Source of the DNA: Anthonomus grandis grandis
Taxonomy: Eukaryota; Arthropoda; Insecta; Coleoptera; Curculionidae
DNA length: 64,000 bases
Direction: 5' to 3'
NCBI RefSeq assembly: GCF_022605725.1
Contig: NC_065548.1
Span: 15,037,644-15,101,643, forward strand
Position numbers and translations under genes: made by a program
Shown: piece by piece, positions 13,001 to 23,300 of the stretch
Layout of the letters: every line of letters starts with the position of its first letter
Numbering within the stretch: position 1 is the stretch's first letter
The notes under the pieces: model-generated
Told to the model about the DNA's origin: nothing
What the model saw: the letters and a program-made list of their open reading frames with translations, nothing else
The model's database searches: none

Positions 13001-13624
13001 GGTTAGCACTTAACATTGGTGGAATATTCTCGGAATGATCTGGAAAGTTTGCGAAATTTTAATCATGAGAGAAGTACCAAAATTATAACTAAAACACACT
13101 GCATACTAGGTATGAATTTTCGGTCGCATGAAAAATTATTTAAAACGTTGCTTGATGCTATATTATATGCTTTTCCATACAATAAATTTTGTTATTTCAG
13201 AACGCAAAGTTTTTGCTGTTTAACTTTGAAATACCCTTGAAAAGTGCTTAAGATAAAAATAAATGTTCACCATTCTTCTCTCCCTACAACACTAAAAAGA
13301 ATTAAAAAGTCTTAATTAAAGTGACTGTTCTGCATATAAATATCAGATATCAGTGACTGTGAAATATTTAAAGAGCCTTATTTCTTTCAGGTTATCAATT
13401 GTCCACCAGTCACTAAGGATGATGTAGACAGAGATATCTGGTCGAGTTTAAATGTACCCAGTGGTCTTGGTTGTACCACGGTAGTTTACCCAGAAAGTGC
13501 GGCACTGGCAGCCGCCCAAAATATCGCTTTAACCAACTACGTCGTATGGGCAAGACTCCGCGTTAAAAGACTGAACAATTACAAAACTTTGCCCAAGGCA
13601 GACGAGGAAGTCAGGAATAAGTGA
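7067..13624 (+). CDS. Paics: Bifunctional SAICAR synthetase / AIR carboxylase (PAICS), 7 coding exons
   Basis: This cytosolic enzyme catalyses two steps of de novo purine synthesis: carboxylation of AIR to CAIR, and ATP-dependent joining of CAIR to aspartate to give SAICAR. Coding exons: 7067-7088, 9685-9888, 9948-10205, 10278-10403, 11390-11576, 11642-11888, 13391-13624. All phases agree and give 425 aa, the length of the human enzyme. The SAICAR synthetase part comes first (EGKTKQVYE near residue 20, MIPIEWVTRRLATG at 97-110, KDDANHDPQWSEEQL, LIDMKIEFG at 191-199). The PurE part follows (MGSPSD at 274-279, SSAH near 302-305, AGRSNGLGP at 331-339, PSGLGCTTV). The start is the ATG in AAAATGGCTAAC, with a GTAAGT donor 22 bases on. 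Intron 4 appears to have a GC donor (10404, GCAAGT). No disabling change is seen. Confidence 0.97.
7089..9684 (+). other. Paics intron 1
   Basis: A 2.6 kb AT-rich intron, GTAAGT donor and TTTTAG acceptor. No transposon with recognisable coding capacity is seen. On the - strand at about 8190-8069 an exon-like frame follows TTTTGTTTTAG and stays open for some 44 codons (EEFMNVTCAQK...METASFI, then stop), and 8725-8510 is open with several cysteines. Neither is recognised. Confidence 0.7.
10404..11389 (+). other. Paics intron 4 with GC donor
   Basis: The exon ends AAT G and the next bases are GCAAGT. The only phase-compatible acceptor is TTTTAG at 11384-11389, which restores the conserved run VDKNGEILVADVIDSDSWRLWP. 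A GT donor at 10408 would be in the wrong phase. So this is most likely a GC-AG intron. Nothing else is recognised in it. Confidence 0.8.
11889..13390 (+). other. Paics intron 6
   Basis: A 1.5 kb AT-rich intron with GTAAGT donor and TTTCAG acceptor. I see no recognisable gene or transposon in it. Confidence 0.75.
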
Positions 13625-13715
13625 ATACTTTTCACAATTATTGCTTTTCAGCTAATAATTACATCATTCCGTTATATCATTTTTGCGTAACTAAAATATA
13701 GTTGTTAGGTTTATT

Positions 13716-13721
13716 AATAAA
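13716..13721 (+). terminator. Putative Paics polyadenylation signal AATAAA
   Basis: AATAAA lies 92 bases after the stop codon and is followed by a T-rich stretch. It is the first canonical signal downstream of the gene. Confidence 0.6.
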
Positions 13722-13799
13722 CAGTTGTTTTTTATATCAATTATGTCTTTTTATATCCTTTATTTTATGTCTTATTATATAAAATTATATAAAGAGAAA

Positions 13800-14460
13800 G
13801 AATCAGGATCAGCTCATATCATCTATTTGCAAATGACACCCAGTTGTATTTTTCTTTCTAAGCAGCACAGTTTCAAATTGCAGAGACTAAAATAAAATAT
13901 GATTTGCTCGCTTTGTATAACATATCTTCTGAACATCTTTTAGCGTTGAATTGAATCCATCAAGTCAAGTGTGTCTGATATTCTTAAGAAAGCGTATTTT
14001 GCACTTAAATTAATATGTCTACACAAAAAATTAAAATAACTTATTGGGTGAATCCTTAGTGCTTTCATAGTGTAAATATTCTGATACAGTTTATGGTTGA
14101 ATGGTTGGATTGCAATGATAAAAGTAGATTACAGAAACTCCAGAACTCTTAATACAATTTATATAGCAGGGGAGATCATGGACATATAAGCTTGCAGCGC
14201 TTATTATGCAAAATAGGAGAATACTCTACTCACGTATGTACTTTCTACCATAAAACTCTAATGCACCCATGTCCATCTTATCTTTACAGGATAATAACAT
14301 CCCAAATAGACATACACTGTTTAAATTTAAGGAGAAACTATGTTTACATACCTATACATAGTAGAAATGAAATATTTAATTAAGGGGTAGTTATATTTTA
14401 TATATCTATTTTTTTTGCTCTTTGTGTCTGACATATTTTGTTTTTAAATTATTTTAGTAA
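13800..14460 (+). mobile_element. Decayed Jockey-type LINE fragment
   Basis: A frame near 13815 reads HLFANDTQLYFS, an RT catalytic box with the first Asp changed. After a gap the 14192-14383 frame reads MHPCPSYLYRIITSQIDIHCLNLR and YIPIHSRNE, the usual C-terminal end of Jockey-like pol proteins. Stops and deletions lie between. No 5' part is present. Confidence 0.55.
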
Positions 14461-14469
14461 TATAGATTA

Positions 14470-15230
14470 TGTATTCTTTTAGCTTGTGTAGGTTTAGCAC
14501 CTGGGTTCTATGTAATGAGCCTACATTATTAATTGAATTCAAATAACAATTTGAACTTAATTCAAACAGGAACATAGAAGGGTACTAGTCCTTTTACATT
14601 TAATGGTGTGTTATTTGTAATCTTAAATGTTGTGTTAATCGGTAATAATGTTTTTTCTGAATATATCTGGTTTGATTATTTCATATGATATAAGAAGAGC
14701 CAATTTCGTCAAACAGGTTATTCCCATAAAGCAGAAAAATTATGAGGTCTTAATATTGTACCTTGAATTACACCCTTAAATATATTAGTACAGCCTGAAA
14801 AAGAGAAGTAGCTATTAATCATAGTTTATCATAGTAAAAAAAATCTTTTAGAAGCTGTGTACTATGTAGGTTATTGAGCAAACTATGAATAATAATCTGG
14901 AAGCCCTTTGACAGAACAAAACAAATCTCTTTAACATCTTTGACACTGATAGCAAGAGACAGACAGCTCTATAATTGCCAGATTTATATCTATGCCCTAT
15001 TTTAAAGGAAAATGAAATTGCCGACAATGCTTAAGCTTAACGAGATCGATTTAGCCTTAAACGGCTCTAAATTTTAGGTATTTCTTTTTAAAGTGTGATC
15101 TATCTACCTCAGAGACTGAGGAATTTAAAAAATTAATAGGTGCCAGCTGACGTGTATTGATAGGGGTGCTTGGGTAAAATCTTTTAAAAAAATAATAAAG
15201 GAATATTCACAAGCTTTTTGAGGGTTGGAA
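14470..15230. other. No recognisable feature
   Basis: AT-rich sequence with no open frame, repeat or element end that I can support. Confidence 0.5.
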
Positions 15231-16029
15231 TCTTTATAATTATATTGAAATATTTATTATCCTGCTGATGAAAGACATATCACCACTTTACAGAATCCCA
15301 GTAAATACAATAAAACTAATTGCTGATATGTTTGATTATTATTTTTCTACAGTATACACACACCATAACATTAACGTCCCAACACATGAATTATCCGCAT
15401 CCAATACCCATATCCCTATCCTTAACATTAAAATATTAGATATTTTATTAGGCGCTCATCTTTGGATATTAAAAAAAGGTCCTAGATATGGTGTGCCTAC
15501 TTTATTCCTACAAAAAATTAGTTTTAATCTCTTCAGATCCTTGTACCACATCCTCAATATCTCCCTTCAAACTGGAGTGTTCTCGGACTACTAGAAAGAG
15601 AGTCTCTTAAAACTTATCCATAAGTCAGGCGACAAAACCTACTACCAACTATCGTCCCATCAGTATACTTAGTGCATAGGTTGTGACTACATCACCCCCC
15701 TTCTTAAACCCCTACTAATTAATCAGCAGTTGAAACTTCTTACTCGCATTGACATATATGCAATATACACTGATTTCTCCAAACCGTTCGACAGGGTACC
15801 TCACGATATTTTGTTGCATAAACTAAAAAAGATTGGGATTTATGAACCTTTATTGTAGGGGTATAAAAGCTCCTTTTCTGATAGTAGACTGATTGTTAAA
15901 ATTGGTACTTTCCTCTTTAAAACTATTCAGGTTCCATCTGAAGGACCTCAAGGCTCTCATCTTGGGTCACTTCTCTTTAATATTTCTAGTATTGATATAG
16001 TGAATGCTTCACTATCTGCCTATTTCTGT
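15230..16029 (+). mobile_element. Jockey-type LINE, 5' part of an RT gene split by an insertion
   Basis: Translation gives the fingers and early palm of a reverse transcriptase through several frameshifts: MFDYYFSTVYTHHN, GVPTLFLQKISFNLFRSLYHI, IYAIYTDFSKPFDRVPHDILLHKLKKIGIYEPLL, then QVPSEGPQGSHLGSLLFN at about 15929-15984. The sequence stops abruptly at about 16029 and the FADD-like box appears only after 18358, so a later element has inserted in the middle. Confidence 0.7.
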
Positions 16030-18358
16030 TAGTGCACTGAAAAAGGTGCAAAAATGTTTCAAAAAAATTTTTGGAGGTACAACCACATGTGGTCTTTACA
16101 AAATGATAGAGTAAGTCCCTGGCTACCTGGAATCGGCAATTACAACATTTTTTAGCAGGGACAACATTTTTTATGGCGAAATTTATCAAAAATCTGTCAA
16201 AAAGATTTTTAATACTTTTTTAAACATACTTCGCGATATCTCGGGAACTAATTAAGATATCAACTTACTTTTTTTTTCCTCAATAAAAGAAATGTTAGCG
16301 AAAATAACTGCGGTATTTTTGTTAGTGTGAAAAACTTAGTTTTTTTGTAAAACTAGAAAAATATTTAATATCAACATTTTCGGCATAGCTATTTTCAGTA
16401 AGCGAGAAACTTTTTTATTTTAAGATATTTAGCTATACTATCTTGCATATGAAATAAAGCCATAACATCAACAAAGTTTAAAAGAAAAATCAATAATCTA
16501 AGTCTTTTAGTTTTCGAGTTATAGCGAGTTGAACTTGAATGTTTTCTCGCGTCCGATGCAGCATCGTGCATTAACAGCAAACAGCAGCCTCGTGAGTCGA
16601 TCGGTCGCCCGAGCGCATTTGCCCGCTCGGCCGAACTGCTTGCTGTATTTTTTATACATGATTTATTTTATACAACTTATTTATTACTATTGTTAAATCA
16701 GTTCTCAATTCATCATCTTGTCCCTGTTTGGTTGAAAACTTGTAGTCATATCGTGTTTATTTTGACAAGCTTTGATATTACGGTTACTAAATACTGACAA
16801 TAACACGTTTTATGATTTTTGCATCATATGCAAAGAGATCCTCGTAACCAGCTAATTTTGAAATCATCTCAATATCTTGTCGTTATCTTGTCGTCTGCAG
16901 CTTGGATTATTTTAGAGTGCGTAACTTTGCCGGTTCCTGAATAAGAAAAAAAAATAAATAACGTCATTTTACTTTATAAATAACGGTTAATTTAACCTAA
17001 CAAATATAATAGCTTTTCACCAATCCATACTACCAACTAAGTTGCATCAAAATAGCCTGGATAGTTTTTGAATTTTAGGCATTGGTTGGATAGACACAGA
17101 AAAATCTTCAGATATTTATTTTGGCGATTAATTTTAGATTTCAGGTTAGCGCAAACTTCTATTCTTACGAAATTTATCAAAAAATCAAAAATCAAAAAAA
17201 TCAACCTACCTGTTTGAACAGATGTTAAGCACTGCTGCCCTTTTTTTCCAGATTTGTTACATATTAGACACATTTTCCTACGATTGAATCTATCTCTATG
17301 GTATCTTGTGCGAGACGATGATGCCTCGGTCGCTTCGTTTTCGTTGTTTTGAGAAACACAATATCCAATATTTTGCAAACTAATAAATGTTTGTCTGCAG
17401 GTTGAATGAAATTTTACCTTAAGCTTCCCGGCTAGAATGTCATATTTTTGTTTCAAAATCTTCTGGGAACAAAAGTCTTTCCTTTTTTCTGCTGCATTTA
17501 TAATTGTTTTTAATCCTTGTAACCTTGGATTTTGTGTTACACTTTTGTCATTTTCTTGCAAAGGTTGCTCACAAAATAGACACTCCATTTTAACAGAAAA
17601 GAATATCAAAACAACAAACAGAAATGTATATACAGATAATTGAAGGAGTATAAAAATAGAATTGAATATAAGTATAAAAACACATAAAAAGCATTAACTT
17701 TCGCACCCTTACTAAAAAGTCTATTACCGACAGGTTTTCACTGGCTTATTATTCGTTAATGTAGGATATACCAATAATACTGCTGTCGCGCGGCGCGGCC
17801 GGCATAGGCAGTAGAAATATTTTAAACGCGGCTACGAAAAGCTTCGATTTTAACTGGCTATAACTCGGAAACTAAAAGACTTAGATTAATGATTTTTTTA
17901 AAAAACTTTGTTGTTATGGCTTTATTTCATACGCAGATAGTATAGCTAAATATCTTAAAATAAAAAATTTCTCGCTTACTGAAAATAGCTATGACGAAAA
18001 TGTTGATATTAAATATTTTTCTAGTTTTACAAAAAAACTAAGTTTTTCACACTAACAAAAATACCACAGTTATTTTCGCTAACATTTCTTTTATTAGGAA
18101 AAAAAAAGTAAGTTGATATCTTAATTAGTTCCTGAGATATCGCGAAGTATGTTAAAAAAGTATTAAAAATCTTTTTGACAGATTTTTGACAAATTTCGCC
18201 ATAAAAAATGTTGTCCCTGCTAAAAAATATTGTAATTGTCAATTCCAGGTAACAAGGGACTTACTCTATCATTTTGTAAAGACCACATGTGGTTGTACCT
18301 CAAAAAAAAAGAAAAAATCGAGAAGGAAGCGACTTTTTCCTCGTTTTTCAGTCCACTA
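16030..18358 (-). mobile_element. DNA transposon of unassigned family with about 500 bp terminal inverted repeats
   Basis: The ends are long inverted repeats of each other: left 16030 to about 16528, right about 17857 to 18358, with termini TAGTGCACTGAAAAA and the complement of TTTTTCAGTCCACTA. TGT flanks both sides (16027-16029 and 18359-18361), a possible 3 bp target duplication. Removing the insert and one TGT joins the two halves of the LINE RT as FLLFGND, the expected place of the FADD box. The interior has GC-richer stretches next to both repeats and one partial gene on the - strand. No DDE transposase domain is seen, so the copy is probably internally deleted or non-autonomous. A 3 bp duplication would fit PIF/Harbinger or Academ, but the termini do not decide it. 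Confidence 0.85.
17197..17609 (-). CDS. Partial element-encoded protein with C-x2-C / H-x3-C zinc-finger-like N-terminus
   Basis: Likely start MECLFCEQPL at 17588 (an in-frame ATG at 17609 also exists). The protein has CLFC near its N-terminus, then about 60 residues later FHSTCRQTF, so a C2-HC set of zinc ligands, followed by a basic stretch (SSSRTRYHRDRFNRRK) and MCLICNKSGKKGQQC, a second cysteine pair. An intron donor GTAGGT follows TGTTCAAACAG at about 17211, which suggests the intact gene was spliced. Beyond it there is no domain, only an open tail. It could be the DNA-binding N-terminus of a transposase whose catalytic exons were deleted. I do not recognise the family. The reading is weak beyond the cysteine pattern. 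Confidence 0.5.
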
Positions 18359-18560
18359 TGTTGTTTGGCAATGATTTACAATCTTACTTTGACAAATTAC
18401 AATACTTATGATCTAAATAACTTGCTAGTTTGGTGAAAGAAATGATATGAACCAATACAGCTAAACGTAAAATGATGACTTTTTCTCTTTCTAGAAATAT
18501 TATTGATTTCGACTATGTGAGTGGTCGCGGTATTTGTGCCACTACGTTGGCAACACTTGA
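18359..18560 (+). mobile_element. 3' continuation of the split LINE RT
   Basis: LLFGNDLQSYFDKLQ, then in a shifted frame YDLNNLLVW, QLNVK and, in a third frame, KMMTFSLSRN. This is the palm-to-thumb order that follows a FADD box in Jockey elements, and it completes the piece ending at 16029. Confidence 0.65.
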
Positions 18561-20334
18561 AAGCGATCAGAATTTAGAAACGTACTTTTTACCCATTTTT
18601 TGACGTCAAAACGCATTTCCAACCCAAGCATTAAAAGTTGAAATAGTTAAGAGATATCTGAATAATTATGCGTTTAAATATTCAAATAATTGTCATATTC
18701 TATCTAGAGAGTGTAGCTAATTCGTCTCAACATATCATGAGGTAGTAATTACTGAAGATTTTAAATGTGATTTTCACATTATTGATCCACTAAAAACGTG
18801 AACAATTTTCCGTTTTATTTAAAATTAATGTAATATTTTCAAAAAATGCTAACAACCTTCTTTTACTTTGTATTTTTGTATAAAGATGTTTCCAACACTA
18901 TTTCTCCCACAATTCTTAACTTATCTTACTGTCAAAGACAGACATATTACCTTTCTGCAGCAAAACTTAACTACGCCTAATATTCCCTTTAATTTTCTTC
19001 AAGTAGAATCTTTAAAAAATACTCTGGTCTATCGTCGGACAAGCCATTAAAAATCTTATTTGTCATTAAAAACCTGAGTAGGTGAACTTCTGTACTCTTT
19101 TTTATTGGTATCATACTGTAACAAGTACAAAGCTAGTCTCCCGCCAGTTATGATTGCAGTAAATGATTTAATTTTGTCAGAAATTAGCAATATCCACTTT
19201 CTGTAGTTTGGTTACGATTGAAATATTATATTCTTGAGTCAAAAACTATTGCGAGTTTATGGATATTCCTTCGACTACACAGTTAAAACTTCCTTACATT
19301 AAAAAAGACGTTCAAACATTTTACACAGTCAGTATTATACAAATTGACTTGTAATTACTGTAACAAATTATTTTACGTCCAAATATTTTCGCAAATTGTA
19401 TTCGTGAGTTGCTTCTCATCAAACTGGAAAGTTCTGATAAAAAATGTCACTATGTAAACACCTGGTACTTTTTTTAGAGAGATTTATTAGAGACGAGAAC
19501 CTAACGATTTGTCTATTCTATATCTCTCATTTTCCTGGAACAAAGACTATTTGTTTACTGAAATAATTACAAGCTGTTTTCTCAGTTATTCTTATAATTT
19601 TAATTTAAAAAGAAATATGAATTGCTCACAATAATTTCATAATAAAATAATATATAAAAAACTCTATGCTATAAAGCTAATAAATCGTATAAGCAGCAAA
19701 TTATATAAACCTATATATGAAACAAATCATCAATAAGAAATTACAGTACTAAATATACATTACTAATGCGGATGAAACAATCATATCTACGTGGTATTCT
19801 ACGAAAAATTCAGATTGTAGCAAACCTGAAAACTTGTTTAAGTCTTAAATCTATAATAAAATTTGTGTAGTTTATTCGTAAATCTAATGATACGTTTAAG
19901 AACATTTTTAGAAATCTATTTAAAAAACTAAATATTTGACAGTTACCAATGACAAGTTTATTAAATCGTTTAGAAAGGCGGAAGCCGGTTAAAAATAAAG
20001 TAGATGAAAAAACAAGATAAATTATACCAGACTATGGCTTTTTTTACAACACCCGCTCCCGCTATCCTACATAATTACATGTACAAAGAATTGCTAACGT
20101 CACACCATATTATGGGATGCCAGAGTAGAGGTTCTACAAAGTGTTAATAATGCGTTTTGGGATTAAATATATCATATTTTGTTCCGATTAAACGTTTGCT
20201 CAATAACAGTCGAGTTGTGCAGATTGTCGCAATAATGTCTAAAACACATTTTGCCAAATAAAGCACCACAAATTATTTTAATATTTACTATTCTGTCATC
20301 CCTTAGAATGGTAATTACATCGGGTCGAGTTTCC
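18561..20334 (-). other. 3' flank / 3' UTR of Rbp1 plus unassigned sequence
   Basis: Just downstream of the Rbp1 stop codon. AATAAA on the - strand occurs at 19962-19957 and may be the polyadenylation signal, about 375 bases past the stop. The remainder (18561-19900) has no recognised coding content. Confidence 0.4.
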
Positions 20335-23300
20335 TTAACGTCTATCACGTGAATCGCTCCTGCGGTCCCTCGAGTCGGACCTGCGATCACGGTCACGGTC
20401 TCGTGATCTGTCCCTAGATCTATCGCGGGATCTGTCACGTGACCTGGATCTATCCCTTCTTGGACTACGAGATCTAACGGAAAAATATATTAAATACAGG
20501 TGGATAATGTTATTAAAATTACTTGTAAAATATGTTAGTAATACTTCCATATCACATTTTCTATTATCGAATATTTATTAGATACATTTTTCAGAAGCTA
20601 TTGGCTAAGCTACTTAATTTAACTTTCCTGTGCCAGAAGTACGCAGCAGTAAATACAATGATAATCTTTCAGGAAGGAACCTTTCTTTTAAGGAAGTCAG
20701 GAAATTGCTTGTTAAAACCCTATTATGATATTGAAGAGTGTTATGATACCTTTTAGTGCATTTAGTTCCCACTGGTATAAGTTTGATTGTGTTTTTTTAG
20801 CTTTAGGTTGTATCAGCACTTTATTTTAATTTTGTTTTATTTTTATTTGTGTGTATATTTCATATATTTTTTGTTGTTTGTTCTCATTTACTTTATTTTT
20901 TTTGTTTTATACAGCTTTGTTCACAACAACAAATGTTAAGAACAATAAAGTATATTTTGAATTTGAATACTCAGAAAACTGGCTTCGATAAATAAGAAAA
21001 TGAGCACTTTAAGTAAGAGAGTTTAGTACTTTAAAGATGCTTAACAACGGACTTATTATTGGCACATGTTTGGGAAATGCAATGCACAAATTGTGGGATA
21101 ACTAACTGATCATTAACCAATTCTATTTGGAGTCAATTTGAATATTGATAGTATTCTAGGTAAAAACGATAAAAATTAGCAAATATTAAAACAAAACTTT
21201 ATACAAAATGCATAACGCAAAACTTTATAAATGTAAAGCATGTAAAATGAAATCAGCAATATTAAGTAGAATTTTTTCTATAGAGTAGTCTTGGTTTTAT
21301 ACCTGATACAGAAAGCAACACTAACAATCTGTATTCAGTATTCATAAGCATAGTGACTTCAATAAAAGAAACAGATAATTTAAAAAAAAAATTCTCATAA
21401 AAAAAGCAGGTAGAAGATAAAGCTTCAAAGCAGGAGATAACACATCTCGTGAGAGTAACAGACTGACTGCTGTAACTAACTACATTGCAAGTTTTTCAAA
21501 TTGAATTTCAATGAAATTTAAATACAAAATTAAAATGAGAGTATAATTTTAAATGCTCAAGTATACCATACATATAAACTCACTGAATACTAAAACTCAA
21601 AAATATTGGAATTAAATAGAGGGAATGTACTAAGATTATTGGAGTCTTACGTAATAGAAAGGGGACAAAGACACAAAATAAAAGATAAACAAATCAAGAA
21701 ATGTAAAATAGTAATACAATATTAAAAATATTTATTAAAATTTTCAACTCACATTTCAATTCAAAATTTAACCCTTCTTTCAACCTAGTGCTTTTAAATT
21801 TATATTTTTATTTTGTTCCATTGGTGTTATCATGTATCAAAAAACTTTTCAATCATGTTTTCCTGTTTCCATTTAAGTTTAACATATACAATGTAAGGAT
21901 TCCAGACAAGCTCCTTGTAACATTCGTCCTTATGCATTTTTGTAAGGTATTTGTATTCAAAATTAAAACATTTCTTAGCTTCCACAAAATGGAAACACCA
22001 TCCATTGTTTTGTGTAATTTTCCAAAAGTAACAAAGATAATTGACCCTAGAGAGTATTAGCTCAAGATATTAAACAAAATCCATAAAATTACGTGCAATT
22101 TCAGTTACAAGTTCCTATCAATATACTGTAAAAAAAAAACTAATATCGACCACAGTTATTTTTGAAAATATTTTAAGCATCGATAATACATTTAAGCACA
22201 CAAAAATGTGATTTGGAAGTATTAAGGTAAAAACTTGATAACCTATTACAATTTTAAACACTAAAATTTTAAAAATATAAAATAGTGGAGTAATATTCTG
22301 CAGGTATCAAATATCTATTTGATGTTGAATATCAAACGACTCAAAAAAATTAAAGTTACCAATAGCTGCAAAACCTTACTCATCTAATTTTTGTATATTA
22401 ATATTCTTTGTCCAAAAATAAACAAAGAAAGAGGTTATTAAAAAATAGCCCACCAGACTTTGTATTGCGTCGAGTAGAGGTAGTAGAAAGCAGATATTTA
22501 GAGCTGAAATTTCATTTGTGATGTGTGACCCATGCAGGCGAAGCTACGTCGTAAAGGAGTTGGAATTGGTTGGTTGTGCAGCGGCGCCAGGACAGGGAAA
22601 ACTTTTGTTGTTGTTCCGAGAAAATTTCAAAGGGATTGACGCCAGATCGGATTTATAGGCGCTTTTTCACGCGATGTTTTTAAAGATGATGGATGTCGGT
22701 GGTGGTGGTGTTGTATTCAAATAAATCCAACGGGGGAACTGTAGGGGGTGATGTGTTGTCTCAGGGAGGGATGAGTTGGTGGTGAAACAGCGCCATTGTT
22801 GACGTAGGCATCCTGTAACGCCCACAAACCAATTTTTTACGTTGTTTTTTAACTCGTATATTATTTTTAATTTTAATATTTAGTTCAATAATTGAGTATT
22901 GAGGTTTATAATTGATGTACCTCATTGATGTTGCCCAATAGTTTAACCACACCATTTTCTTTTTATATTTACTGTAGATATGGCAAATACATGCAATATC
23001 ATGTAAAATTAACTAAACAAAAATTTCAAATTTAATTATAAATGGGTTTTAAATATTTACATCAAATGAAAAATTATTTTTTTGACTTGTATGATGTAAT
23101 TATGTAGTTGACTTTTACAGAAATTTTAAAAGAATTTTGTTTTCAGTTAGTTTTCTCGAATAACAAAATACTTTTTAAATTATGTCATTTATTTAATTTG
23201 GCTTTGTTGCTTAACAGTTTAGGTTTCGCCTAGTGTTTGTTTAGTTAATTCGCTATATCGCTGACAGGCAAATAGGGTAAAAAAATCCTGAAAAAATAAA

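Noticed and set aside
16595..16640. GC-rich stretch inside the unassigned transposon as a host promoter
   Set aside because: It sits at the inner edge of the left inverted repeat, and similar GC-rich sequence lies at the inner edge of the right one, so it belongs to the element.
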